This document shows positions 35,047 through 43,944 of a stretch of 64,000 bases of DNA, one piece after another; position 1 is the first letter of the stretch; each line of letters starts with the position of its first letter. The DNA is from Spirochaetae bacterium HGW-Spirochaetae-5. Lineage in GTDB: Bacteria > Spirochaetota > UBA4802 > UBA5550. The position numbers were made by a program, and so were the translations under genes. The notes beneath the pieces were generated by a model. It was not told where the DNA came from. It saw nothing but the letters and a program-made list of their open reading frames with translations, and did not search any database. Location: contig PGXT01000021.1 of the NCBI GenBank assembly GCA_002839285.1, forward strand, positions 1-64,000. The letters are read 5' to 3'.

Positions 35047-35088
35047 GGTCATAGTTGTAATTGATATGATTTAACTACAACTATGACC
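35047..35088. promoter_or_regulatory. 42-bp palindrome (gap 34942-35330)
   Basis: GGTCATAGTTGTA and TACAACTATGACC are perfect 13-bp arms separated by 16 nt, 105 nt after the secreted-protein stop. There is no U-run, so an operator is as likely as a terminator. The remaining gap sequence is AT-rich with no gene. Confidence 0.45.
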
Positions 35089-35330
35089 TTATTGGTCTTA
35101 AGATTCCCTCGTCTCCCTTTTCATCATTTTTCCGGTTTTTAACTAATTTTGTATCTGAATTTCTCGAATAGTAATAATTAATCTTGACAGTCGAATAAAT
35201 ATTCGATAAATGGTTTTTTGGTTAATATAAAATCTTAAAGGGAGAGCATAAACACCGTGACCCGGAATTTTACTGATAAGTAAAATTATTATTAAAGATA
35301 CCGGCTGCATGTTTTCCAGGGAGAAGAGGA

Positions 35331-35792
35331 ATGAAAAAAACTGGTATAGTATTATCAATTTTACTTTTTTTGGTAACAGTTCAAAGTACATTTTTTTACT
35401 TATTTATTCAAAAAGTCAGGTTTCACGAATGGGTTCTATTTAACGCATGTGCTCCTTCAAGTTTAGCTTATTTAACAGGGTTTACTGTTTATTTATTTAA
35501 TAATGATAAGACATTTATTTACTTAGGGATCTTGCCGATGTTTTTTTTCGGGACTCTAGGGATGTTTGTAATACCTTGGGGTGGAATGAATATAATACCG
35601 CAGATTGGGCATATAATAATGACTTTAAATATTCTGTGGTTGAGTATTTCTACATTCAAAGAGAAGGTATTTAAATCAGCAACGATAGGATTGTTTCTTA
35701 GTATTTTTCTCTTTTCTATTTTCATCGGTATACAACAGACATATGTAAAAAATCATCAAGATGATTTTCAAAAAATATTAATGATAAAATGA
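35331..35792 (+). CDS. Hypothetical membrane protein
   Basis: 153 aa with about five hydrophobic helices (IVLSILLFLVTVQSTFFYLF, LAYLTGFTVYLF, FIYLGILPMFFFGTLGMFVI, IIMTLNILWLSISTF, IGLFLSIFLFSIFIGI). It begins after GGGAGAAGAGG. Family not recognised. It is one of three small membrane-protein genes in a row on this strand, spaced by 150-220 nt, so each may have its own promoter. Confidence 0.55.
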   Translation: MKKTGIVLSILLFLVTVQSTFFYLFIQKVRFHEWVLFNACAPSSLAYLTGFTVYLFNNDKTFIYLGILPMFFFGTLGMFVIPWGGMNIIPQIGHIIMTLNILWLSISTFKEKVFKSATIGLFLSIFLFSIFIGIQQTYVKNHQDDFQKILMIK

Positions 35793-35949
35793 AAAAAGTA
35801 GAACCTAATAAATAATTAGAGCCGGTAATTTTATGAAGATTTTTTTTTGAGACATCAATCATTCGAAGAGGCAGGTATAGCATACTATTTTATCTGCCTG
35901 AATATTATTACTGGTAAGAATAATTAAAAGTTAACAGGGAGTTTGAATA

Positions 35950-36369
35950 ATGAAAAATAAATCATTAAAATATCTGGCAATTGCTTTTGCAGCAGGCGGT
36001 GTTTGGGACACAATAGCAGCCATTCAATATTTTTTTGTTATTGGGATTGGACGAAAAATTGATAATCCGGTTATTGACCCGTTCTACTCAATTTTCCTCG
36101 GTTCATTTTTTTTGTGCTTTGCGTATCTGCAGTTTTTATCTGCATTTAATATCAGGCGTTATGCTTTTAACATCGGCTGTCTTATAATCGGCAGAATTTT
36201 CTATGTAGTTCAGCTCTATGTATATATAGGTTTTGTAGAAAACTTTCCTTCAACATTCTGGTTTACCGGAATAATAGACAGTCTATTTATAATTCTATAT
36301 CTGGTTTTTGCTTTCAGGGGCGGGCTGAGTTTCCGGGATCTCTTTCTCCCTGTAATTGAAAAAAGATAA
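35950..36369 (+). CDS. Hypothetical membrane protein
   Basis: 139 aa, four hydrophobic helices covering almost the entire chain (AIAFAAGGVWDTIAAIQYFF, FYSIFLGSFFLCFAYLQFL, IGCLIIGRIFYVVQLYVYIG, FTGIIDSLFIILYLVFAF). It starts after ACAGGGAG. An inverted repeat AGGCAG-N18-CTGCCT lies about 50 nt upstream. Four-helix proteins of this size are common and diverse; no function is assigned. Confidence 0.55.
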   Translation: MKNKSLKYLAIAFAAGGVWDTIAAIQYFFVIGIGRKIDNPVIDPFYSIFLGSFFLCFAYLQFLSAFNIRRYAFNIGCLIIGRIFYVVQLYVYIGFVENFPSTFWFTGIIDSLFIILYLVFAFRGGLSFRDLFLPVIEKR

Positions 36370-36442
36370 TCAGGAATCATTTTTTTAAGTATAATATATC
36401 CGTTTTCCCCGCAGCGATGATAAATCATTCTTTTTATTCAAG

Positions 36443-36481
36443 AGTCTTTTAACCCTATATAAATAATAGGGTTAAAAGACT
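36443..36481 (+). promoter_or_regulatory. ACCCTA-N9-TAGGGT site, copy 4, upstream of a membrane protein gene
   Basis: The core (36452-36472) is extended to AGTCTTTTAACCCTAT-N7-ATAGGGTTAAAAGACT, 16-bp arms whose outer bases differ from copy 3 but still pair. CTATACAATATTC follows 17 nt downstream, matching copy 3, and the ATG is 120 nt away. Confidence 0.6.
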
Positions 36482-36592
36482 TAAATTTTCTATACAATAT
36501 TCAGTCATAACTGCAAAAGATTAAATTATTTAGCGCAGAATGAATAGAAAACTTCTCTCTTTACCGCACTAAGAAATAATAATACAACTGGA

Positions 36593-36970
36593 ATGAAAAA
36601 TATGGATAGTAAACAGCTTACTGCAAGAGAGGCTCTGGAGTTAAAAGGTAGTCTTATATATTTTTACGGATATATACTTATAACAATTCTTGCCGTAATT
36701 TTTCAGCTACTGGCAGGACAAAATTATAAGACCATTGTGATATCAACTTTAATGAACGGTATTGTACTTTCATTATCATTTGTAATTTACCTGAGGAAAA
36801 AATCGGGTAAATCCGCAGAAGCTTTTGTCTGGTCGGCTGCTTTATGTTCAATGCTTTCAACATTGATTGCACGTTATGTTTATGCCCTCAACTTCGACTG
36901 GACTTATGCAGCCGAAAGTTATCAGCTCCCGTTTTCAGCATATGTGAAGCATACTCTTCCCCGGAAATAA
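36593..36970 (+). CDS. Hypothetical membrane protein preceding nifJ
   Basis: 125 aa with three clear helices (about 18-40, 48-66, 77-98) and a short polar tail. In-frame Met at positions 1 and 4 are both possible starts. It is the last gene before nifJ; its 3' end together with the nifJ promoter was duplicated to 12.8-13.3 kb. No family recognised. Confidence 0.5.
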   Translation: MKNMDSKQLTAREALELKGSLIYFYGYILITILAVIFQLLAGQNYKTIVISTLMNGIVLSLSFVIYLRKKSGKSAEAFVWSAALCSMLSTLIARYVYALNFDWTYAAESYQLPFSAYVKHTLPRK

Positions 36971-37017
36971 TGTTCCATCAGATTTTTATCGAAAATTTTA
37001 AAAATTAATTCTTGACT

Positions 37018-37054
37018 TCAGATACTGATATCAACATCTGATATCAGTATCTGA
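37018..37054. promoter_or_regulatory. nifJ operator palindrome
   Basis: TCAGATACTGATATCA-ACATC-TGATATCAGTATCTGA: perfect 16-bp arms, 5-nt spacer, directly following a TTGACT -35-like hexamer and ending 16 nt before the nifJ start. A repressor bound here would block transcription. The regulator is unknown; the motif does not resemble the Rex, Fur or NarL consensus that I know. Confidence 0.7.
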
Positions 37055-37070
37055 TAATAAGGGGTTAATT

Positions 37071-40000
37071 ATGACAACAAAAAAATTAAAGATTTCTTCA
37101 ATGGACGGCAATACGGCTGCGGCGCATATAGCCTATGCGTTTACGGAAGTAGCTGCAATTTATCCTATTACTCCGTCCTCTACAATGGCGGAATGTGTTG
37201 ATGAATGGTCGGCTTACGGGAAAAAGAATATTTTCGGCGAGACTGTGAAGGTAGTGGAGATGCAGTCTGAAGCCGGTGCTGCCGGTGCAGTTCATGGCTC
37301 TCTTCAGGCCGGCGCCCTTACAACGACATTTACTGCATCACAGGGACTGCTTCTTATGATCCCGAATATGTATAAAATTTCAGGAGAACTTCTTCCCGGT
37401 GTATTTCATGTAAGCGCAAGATCACTTTCAACTCATGCGTTGTCAATTTTCGGGGATCACTCGGATATCTACGCGGTAAGGCAGACTGGTTTTGCCATGC
37501 TTTCAGCAGGGAGTGTTCAGGAGGTTATGGATCTTGCCGCTGTTGCTCATCTCTCCGCAATAAAAAGCAGAATCCCCTTTGTTCATTTCTTTGACGGATT
37601 CAGAACATCCCATGAAATACAGAAGATTGAAGAGATTGATTATGAAGATTTGTCCATATTGATAGACCAGGAAAAATTATCAGAGTTCAGAAACAGATCT
37701 TTAAATCCTGATTCACCGGTAACAAAGGGACTTGCCATGAATCCCGATATTTATTTTCAGTTCCGTGAAGCGTCAAACAGCTATTACTCCGCTTTGCCGG
37801 AAATTGTAAATGATTATATGGACGGTATTTACGCTATTACCGGCAGGGAGTATCACCCTTTCATGTATTACGGGTCGGATTCCCCCGAGCGTATAATAAT
37901 AGCAATGGGTTCTGTAACTGAAACAATCAAGGAGACCATAGATTATCTTGCTGAAAAAGGTGAAAAGGTGGGGCTTATTACCGTACATCTTTACCGGCCA
38001 TTTTCAATCAAACATCTGTTCAGCCAGCTCCCCTCAACTGTAAAAAAAATTGCGGTACTTGACCGTACAAAAGAACCGGGTTCATCGGGGGAGCCTCTTT
38101 ATCTTGATGTTCTAAGCGCGTTCAACGGTTTAGATGATTCTCCGGTTATCGTCGGAGGACGTTATGGACTAAGTTCCAAAGATGTCACGCCGGGCCAGAT
38201 TGCCGCAGTTTATAAAAATCTTGAGTCCAATAATCCTCAGCATAATTTTACCATAGGGATTGTAGACGATGTAACAAATCTTTCTCTTGATACAGTGAAA
38301 GATATAACAACTGTCCCGTCCGGTACATTTGAAGCTAAATTTTATGGTGTCGGTTCAGATGGTACAGTTGGTGCTAATAAAAACTCAATAAAGATAATTG
38401 GTGAAAACACTGAGCTTTATGCACAGGCCTATTTCGCCTATGATTCAAAGAAGTCAGGCGGTGTAACCGTTTCTCATCTCCGGTTCGGGTCAAGTCCGGT
38501 AAGGTCAACTTATCTTGTTAATAATCCCGATTTTGTCGCGTGCCATGTCCCCTCTTATCTTGACAAGTATGATGTTTTTGAGGGACTTAAGCCCGGAGGA
38601 ATTTTCCTTCTTAACTGCAGCACAAATGAAGAAGAGACTAAAGCCGCTCTTCCGCTGAAAATGAAAAAGTATCTTGCTGATAATAAAATCAGATTTTACA
38701 CCATAGATGCCTCGGCTATTGCGGAAGATCTGGGTATGCGCGGTAAAATCAATAACATAATGCAGGCGGCTTTTTTTAAGGTATCTGAGGTTATACCTTA
38801 TGATCTTGCAGTGGAGCAGATGAAGGATGCAGTAAAGAAGACATACGGCAAAAAGGGTGATAAAGTTGTAGACTTAAACAATAGTTCAATTGACCGCGGC
38901 GGGGATATGGTTAAAGAGATAAAGATCCCTGAGGAGTGGAGCAGTTTATCACCGGAGACCACTGCAGCCCGGAGTAAAGCAGGGGACGGTTTTATAAACA
39001 ATATCGCAAGACCTGTTAACGCGCTCCAGGGGAATAAACTCCCGGTAAGCACATTTATTGACAGAGCCGATGGCACTTTCCCTAATGGAACTTCCGCTTT
39101 TGAAAAAAGGGGTATAGCTTCTCATGTTCCTGAATGGGTTGCGTCAAACTGCATCCAGTGCAATCAGTGTTCACTTGTCTGCCCTCATGCGGTTATAAGG
39201 CCATTTCTTATAAATGGCGAAGAGGCGGGTAAACTCCCCTTTAAAACAGCTCTTCCCCCTGCAAAAGGTAAAGGTCTTGACGGTCACGGTTTCCGTATTC
39301 AGATTAGCCCTCTTGACTGTTACGGCTGCGGCAGCTGTGTAACTGTCTGCCCGTCAAAAGAAAAAGCTCTGGTGATGCAGCCTCTGGAAACACAGCTCGG
39401 GCAGATTCCGCAATGGGATTACATGTCTGAAAACATAACATATAAAGATCATCTCATGGACAGGTTCTCAGTAAAGGGGAGTCAGTTCTCAAAACCGCTG
39501 CTTGAATTTCACGGTGCATGCGCGGGTTGCGGAGAGACGCCTCACTACAAACTTATAACACAGCTCTTCGGGAATCGGATGATGATAGCCAATGCAACGG
39601 GTTGTACATCTATATATTGCGGTTCAGCTCCATCGACACCATTTACAACCGATTCTAAAGGGCGCGGGCCCTCATGGGCAAGTTCGCTCTTTGAAGATAA
39701 CGCTGAATACGGTTTCGGAATGTATCTCGGATATGCAAAGCTCCGGAATCGTGTTGAGGAATTACTGACTAAAATTTCCGATGAAACCGTTAATGAGCAG
39801 CTTAGAAAAGCAGCACTCGACTGGCTCTTGAATAAGGATGACAACGAACTTTCAGACTCAGCAGTTGAAAGCCTGATTCCTCTTCTGGAAAAGGATAACA
39901 GCGGGGAAGCCGCGGCGCTGCTGGAATTGAAAAAGTACATGAGACGACGCTCTGTATGGTGTGTGGGCGGAGACGGCTGGGCTTATGATATCGGTTTCGG

Positions 40001-40622
40001 AGGCCTTGATCATGTGCTTTCAACAGGAGAAAATATTAACATACTTGTACTGGACACTGAGGTCTATTCAAATACCGGAGGGCAGGCTTCAAAGGCGACA
40101 CCGGCTGCTGCAGTTGCCAAATTTGCTGCGTCGGGCAAAAAAATGAAAAAGAAAGATCTCGGCGTAATGGCGATGTCGTACGGTTATGTTTATGTTGCGC
40201 AGGTTTCGATGGGTGCAAATCAGGCACAGTTTTTAAAGGTAATAAAAGAGGCCGAGGCATATCCCGGACCATCCCTTGTAATTGCCTATACCCCGTGTAT
40301 TAATCATGGGATAAAAAGCGGTATGGGGTCAACGCAGACAGTTATGAAAAAAGCTGTTGAATGCGGTTACTGGCATCTTTACCGTTATAATCCCCTTCTG
40401 GAGAATGAAGGTAAAAATCCTTTTATTCTCGATTCTCCGGAACCTCAAACGGAAAAATTTAAAGAATTTCTCATGAATGAAACACGTTATACCTCTCTAA
40501 TTCATGAATTTCCGGACAGGGCCGATGAGCTTTTTGCAATGGCCGCAGAGAACGCGAAATGGAGATACGAAAGATACAAAAGCCTTGCAGGTGTGTCGCT
40601 GGAGAAAAGAGATGACGGCTGA
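37071..40622 (+). CDS. nifJ: Pyruvate:ferredoxin (flavodoxin) oxidoreductase
   Basis: 1183 aa, normal for the single-chain homodimeric enzyme. Pyruvate + CoA + oxidised ferredoxin gives acetyl-CoA + CO2 + reduced ferredoxin, in the cytoplasm. Order: pyrimidine-binding domain (YPITPSSTMAECVDEW), transketolase-C region, the gamma domain (GVTVSHLRFG), 8Fe ferredoxin domain (CIQCNQCSLVCP and CYGCGSCVTVCP), then the TPP domain (GACAGCGETPHYKL; GDGWAYDIGFGGLDH; NTGGQASKATP). AAGGGG precedes the ATG. The operator at 37018 and an intact reading frame show this is the functional copy, in contrast to the fragment at 13 kb. Confidence 0.97.
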   Translation: MTTKKLKISSMDGNTAAAHIAYAFTEVAAIYPITPSSTMAECVDEWSAYGKKNIFGETVKVVEMQSEAGAAGAVHGSLQAGALTTTFTASQGLLLMIPNMYKISGELLPGVFHVSARSLSTHALSIFGDHSDIYAVRQTGFAMLSAGSVQEVMDLAAVAHLSAIKSRIPFVHFFDGFRTSHEIQKIEEIDYEDLSILIDQEKLSEFRNRSLNPDSPVTKGLAMNPDIYFQFREASNSYYSALPEIVNDYMDGIYAITGREYHPFMYYGSDSPERIIIAMGSVTETIKETIDYLAEKGEKVGLITVHLYRPFSIKHLFSQLPSTVKKIAVLDRTKEPGSSGEPLYLDVLSAFNGLDDSPVIVGGRYGLSSKDVTPGQIAAVYKNLESNNPQHNFTIGIVDDVTNLSLDTVKDITTVPSGTFEAKFYGVGSDGTVGANKNSIKIIGENTELYAQAYFAYDSKKSGGVTVSHLRFGSSPVRSTYLVNNPDFVACHVPSYLDKYDVFEGLKPGGIFLLNCSTNEEETKAALPLKMKKYLADNKIRFYTIDASAIAEDLGMRGKINNIMQAAFFKVSEVIPYDLAVEQMKDAVKKTYGKKGDKVVDLNNSSIDRGGDMVKEIKIPEEWSSLSPETTAARSKAGDGFINNIARPVNALQGNKLPVSTFIDRADGTFPNGTSAFEKRGIASHVPEWVASNCIQCNQCSLVCPHAVIRPFLINGEEAGKLPFKTALPPAKGKGLDGHGFRIQISPLDCYGCGSCVTVCPSKEKALVMQPLETQLGQIPQWDYMSENITYKDHLMDRFSVKGSQFSKPLLEFHGACAGCGETPHYKLITQLFGNRMMIANATGCTSIYCGSAPSTPFTTDSKGRGPSWASSLFEDNAEYGFGMYLGYAKLRNRVEELLTKISDETVNEQLRKAALDWLLNKDDNELSDSAVESLIPLLEKDNSGEAAALLELKKYMRRRSVWCVGGDGWAYDIGFGGLDHVLSTGENINILVLDTEVYSNTGGQASKATPAAAVAKFAASGKKMKKKDLGVMAMSYGYVYVAQVSMGANQAQFLKVIKEAEAYPGPSLVIAYTPCINHGIKSGMGSTQTVMKKAVECGYWHLYRYNPLLENEGKNPFILDSPEPQTEKFKEFLMNETRYTSLIHEFPDRADELFAMAAENAKWRYERYKSLAGVSLEKRDDG

Positions 40623-40897
40623 TTCTTGTTCCAAGTTCACTTTACTTTCGAAAGGTGTGTAAAAAAAATACAACTGTTCCCTGGATGCAGACCTTCCGGA
40701 TGGAGGTGAAAATTCAGGGTTCAGTTATAAAAACTATATTGTACAGCAGATCCGGGCGGTCCGTGATGCGGAGGTAAAGAGTTTTTCCGGAATGCCTCAC
40801 GGGATTGTGATAAACTGTTTATCGCCCCGGAGATTTTTTACAATAATTTTAAAAAACAGTGGAGTCGGCAAACGGCCTGACTTCGGGAGAGAATAAC
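40623..40897 (+). other. Intergenic region with a possible decayed ORF
   Basis: One frame is open from about 40660 to 40895 (SFSYKNYIVQQIRAVRDAE-like translation) but has no supported start and no recognised family. It could be a gene remnant or chance. Confidence 0.25.
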
Positions 40898-41932
40898 ATG
40901 GGTAGTGTAAAGGACTTAGTAGTAATAACCGGTCCTTCCGATGAACTGCCGGGAGTGGGGAGATTTAATTTCTCAGACCGCTATTCAGTCTTTGACTGGG
41001 GTGAAATGCCGGACCTGATACAAAAAAAAGGTACAGCATTATGTATAATAAGCGCGTATTTTTTTGAGGAGTTGAATAAGATTGGGGTACCCAATCATTA
41101 CCGGGGTCTCTTTGATGAAAGCGGGTCAGTAGTTTCACTAAAGGAGTTGTCAAAACCTTCGCATTCCATGGCAGTTAATCTGTACAGGGTTTTTAATCCT
41201 CTTGAAGCAGGAGGACGGTATAATTATTCAGACTACAACGGCACAATTTGTAATTATCTGATTCCTCTTGAAGTTATTTACCGCAACAGTCTTCCGGAAG
41301 GATCAAGTGTTTTTAAACGCCTCAAAGAGGGGGAGATTAAACCTGAAGATTTAAGTCTTTCCGGTACTCCGGAACCGGGTTTAAAACTTGATAGTCCAAT
41401 CCTCGATGTATCGACTAAACTTGAAGTTACGGACCGGTATATCAAATGGGATGAAGCACAGAAGATATCCGGTCTTCTCCCGGCTGAAATAAAGAGACTG
41501 AAAGAGATAACTCTGGCAATAAATAATCTTATAAATGAAGCTGCCGGGAAAATAGGTCTGGTAAATGAAGACGGAAAGTTTGAGTTTGCGCTCAATGAGA
41601 AAAAGGAAATAGTAGTAATTGATGTTCTCGGTACACCGGATGAATGCCGTTTCACGTATAACGGACTCCATGTAAGCAAAGAGCTTGCACGGAATTTTTA
41701 TCGTGGAACAAGGTGGCATAGAGAAACCGAGTATGCCAAAAAAACAGACAGGCAGTCATGGAAATCGCTGGTTCAGGCTGAACCGCCGCCCCTCCCTGAG
41801 CGTCTGTCAATGCTATTTTCTTTTATGTATCAGGCAGTCTGCAATGAGCTGACGGAAAAGAAGTGGTTTGAAGTCCCCTCTCTTTCTGATGTAATGAAAG
41901 AAATAGAGAAAGAACTTGATTTTGTTAAATAG
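40898..41932 (+). CDS. purC: SAICAR synthetase (phosphoribosylaminoimidazole-succinocarboxamide synthase)
   Basis: 345 aa from the ATG at 40898 (GGGAGAGAATAAC upstream; the track start 13 codons earlier lacks support). Joins CAIR with aspartate using ATP, purine step 7. FNFSDRYSVFDWGEMPD is the ATP-binding N-terminal segment; YNYSDYNGTICNYLIPLEVIYRN and the FDF-like FEFALNEKKEIVVIDVLGTPDECRF are the substrate loops. This is the longer PurC type seen in archaea and some bacteria. It is followed by a PadR gene and purE, a purine cluster. Confidence 0.9.
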   Translation: MGSVKDLVVITGPSDELPGVGRFNFSDRYSVFDWGEMPDLIQKKGTALCIISAYFFEELNKIGVPNHYRGLFDESGSVVSLKELSKPSHSMAVNLYRVFNPLEAGGRYNYSDYNGTICNYLIPLEVIYRNSLPEGSSVFKRLKEGEIKPEDLSLSGTPEPGLKLDSPILDVSTKLEVTDRYIKWDEAQKISGLLPAEIKRLKEITLAINNLINEAAGKIGLVNEDGKFEFALNEKKEIVVIDVLGTPDECRFTYNGLHVSKELARNFYRGTRWHRETEYAKKTDRQSWKSLVQAEPPPLPERLSMLFSFMYQAVCNELTEKKWFEVPSLSDVMKEIEKELDFVK

Positions 41933-42019
41933 ATCTGTTTCATTTACCTATTCCGCCTTGTTTCGGAGGAGGGGTAAGGTGTTTTTCTGCCTGTAAAAAT
42001 TTAGTTTGTGGAGATTCCT

Positions 42020-42352
42020 ATGGCTGAAGTGATGAAACATGAGTTTCTTCTTGGATTTATCAAAATATATATTCTTCAATACGCGGATAGAGAACCTGTA
42101 TATGGAAAGGAGATTCATGAACACCTTGCCGGGGCGGGTTATCATCTATCATACGGAACACTTTACAACACGTTTCACGGACTTGAAAACAAAGGTTACC
42201 TTGTTCACGAAGATTGCAATGTCGGGGGCAAAATTAGAAAATATTACAATATTACTGATTCCGGGCGGGAAGCACTGCAGATAGCCATGGAACAGATTGA
42301 GAAACTTTTTGCTGATTTACATTATAATAATAAAAAATTATCAGGCGGTTAA
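42020..42352 (+). CDS. PadR-family transcriptional regulator
   Basis: About 110 aa from the ATG at 42020 (GGAG six nt upstream). Winged-helix PadR pattern: LGFIKIYILQYADREPVYGKEI, LSYGTLYNTFHGLENKGYLVHE and RKYYNITDSGREAL. It lies between purC and purE with only 3 nt before purE, so it is co-transcribed with purine genes, an unusual place for a PadR. It may sense a purine-related ligand or simply be a passenger; no direct evidence. Confidence 0.85.
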   Translation: MAEVMKHEFLLGFIKIYILQYADREPVYGKEIHEHLAGAGYHLSYGTLYNTFHGLENKGYLVHEDCNVGGKIRKYYNITDSGREALQIAMEQIEKLFADLHYNNKKLSGG

Positions 42353-42355
42353 GAA

Positions 42356-42859
42356 ATGAGAAAAACCATTATAGATGCAGCACCTCTTGTCGGCATATTA
42401 ATCGGGAGTGATTCTGATTACAGTACAATTGAAGAGACTATAAAAATATTAAAATCTTTTGAAATACCCCATGAAGTAAATGTTATATCTGCACATAGAA
42501 CCCCCATGGCTGCTCATGATTACGCAACAAAGGCGGAATCAAAAGGGCTGGAGGTAATTATTGCCGGTGCAGGGGGCGCAGCTCATCTTGCCGGTGTAAT
42601 AGCATCACTTACTCCTTTACCTGTGATCGGAGTTCCTATGGAGACAAAAAGTCTTGGCGGTCTTGATTCTCTTCTCTCTATTGTTCAGATGCCGGGGGGT
42701 GTGCCGGTTGCAACAATGGCAATAGGTACGGCCGGGGCCCGTAATGCAGGGATCTTTGCAGCACAGATTCTCGGCGGGAAAGATTCTTCTATCAGATTAA
42801 AGGTTAAGAATTATAAAGAATCGCTGGCAAGTGATGTCGGGAAGAAAAAACTAAATTAA
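42356..42859 (+). CDS. purE: N5-carboxyaminoimidazole ribonucleotide mutase
   Basis: 167 aa, standard PurE length. GILIGSDSDYSTIEE and the SAHRTPMAAHDYA motif with its catalytic His are present, as are AGAGGAAHLAGVIAS and SIVQMPGGVPVATMAIG. Converts N5-CAIR to CAIR (class I) or AIR + CO2 to CAIR (class II). With no PurK in the window the class cannot be fixed; CO2-dependent class II would suit an anaerobe. Reading starts 3 nt after the PadR stop. Confidence 0.93.
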   Translation: MRKTIIDAAPLVGILIGSDSDYSTIEETIKILKSFEIPHEVNVISAHRTPMAAHDYATKAESKGLEVIIAGAGGAAHLAGVIASLTPLPVIGVPMETKSLGGLDSLLSIVQMPGGVPVATMAIGTAGARNAGIFAAQILGGKDSSIRLKVKNYKESLASDVGKKKLN

Positions 42860-43084
42860 GTCTGTGAAACGGTTCTTCAGGCGCAAATGTTTCCAGGGAT
42901 GAGTATGATTTGTATGTGCTGAAAGAGAGGGGGATTACCGGGGTAACTCTGTAGTCCCCTTTTTCAGGTGCAGTTTAAAGCGCTGTACCCTTGAAAAAAA
43001 ATCTGCTGCAGTCTTTCATATTCCGGATATAAATTCTTTTTTTTACACTATGCATTTACGATTGAAATAGTACTGTCTGCAGGT

Positions 43085-43157
43085 TTCGACTCCGCTCAGC
43101 CGGCGTTGAATTACGTTCCCTGCTTGTATTGAGCTTGTCGAAATGAGCGGAGTCGAA
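43085..43157. repeat. Inverted-repeat element in the purE-TRIC gap (42860-43258)
   Basis: TTCGACTCCGCTCA and TGAGCGGAGTCGAA are perfect 14-bp complements 45 nt apart, a smaller relative in style of the 3013-3250 element. The rest of the 399-bp gap shows no gene. Confidence 0.55.
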
Positions 43158-43258
43158 GGGCTAATTGTACTAATTCATTCATTAAATGCTATAAATAATA
43201 GATTTAAGAATTATTACTATTTAATAATACAAATAATCAACGGAGACTTTAAAACTAT

Positions 43259-43873
43259 ATGACGGAAAGTCTGTTTTATCTTGATATATTCGGCACGGTA
43301 TCCTTTGCTGTTGCCGCTTCACTTATGGCATACAAAAAGAATCTGGACCCGTTCGGGATTCTGGTTATATCTGTTATTACTTCAGTAGGCGGCGGTACTC
43401 TGAGGGATATTCTTCTCAGAAATTATCCGATATTCTGGATCGATAATATTATCTATCTGGTTGTTATAATAATTTCATCTCTTCTGACACAGATATTTAT
43501 TAAATATATTTCAAGGATTTCAAATATACTGCTGATTTTTGACGCAATAGGGATTGGTGTTTTTACTGTTATCGGTATTAAAATCTCTCTTAATTTCGAT
43601 CTTCATCCATTAATCTCCATAACGATGGGTACAATGACAGCAGTTTTCGGCGGTCTTATCCGCGATGTGTTATACAACGAAATACCGGTTATTCTTCATA
43701 AGGAACTTTACGCGACTCTATGTATTTCCGGAGGGGTTGTATTCTTTATTCTAAAGTATATGGCCATACCGGTTGATATTAACTATGCGGTTTCAATGCT
43801 GTTTATTATTATAACAAGGATTATTGCAATTAAATATAACCTCTCGCTGAAATCTTTGACTTTGATAAAGTAA
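43259..43873 (+). CDS. UPF0126 / TRIC-like cation channel family protein
   Basis: 204 aa made of two tandem three-helix repeats, each with the family glycine signature: SVGGGTLRDILL (about residue 45) and AVFGGLIRDVLYNEIP (about 135). Seven membrane helices in all, as in prokaryotic TRIC-type channels (YicG/YadS group), which pass K+ and other monovalent cations across the inner membrane. Transcribed alone. GGAGACTT lies upstream of the ATG. The physiological role in this organism is not evident. Confidence 0.85.
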   Translation: MTESLFYLDIFGTVSFAVAASLMAYKKNLDPFGILVISVITSVGGGTLRDILLRNYPIFWIDNIIYLVVIIISSLLTQIFIKYISRISNILLIFDAIGIGVFTVIGIKISLNFDLHPLISITMGTMTAVFGGLIRDVLYNEIPVILHKELYATLCISGGVVFFILKYMAIPVDINYAVSMLFIIITRIIAIKYNLSLKSLTLIK

Positions 43874-43944
43874 AAGATTTCAGTTGATCAAGTACTCCGG
43901 CTGAATGTTCCTCTCCTGAGTAAAACAGGCTAATGAGATTTTAA

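Noticed and set aside
39545-39940. 131-aa minus-strand ORF
   Set aside because: Shadow of nifJ with low-complexity serine-rich translation.
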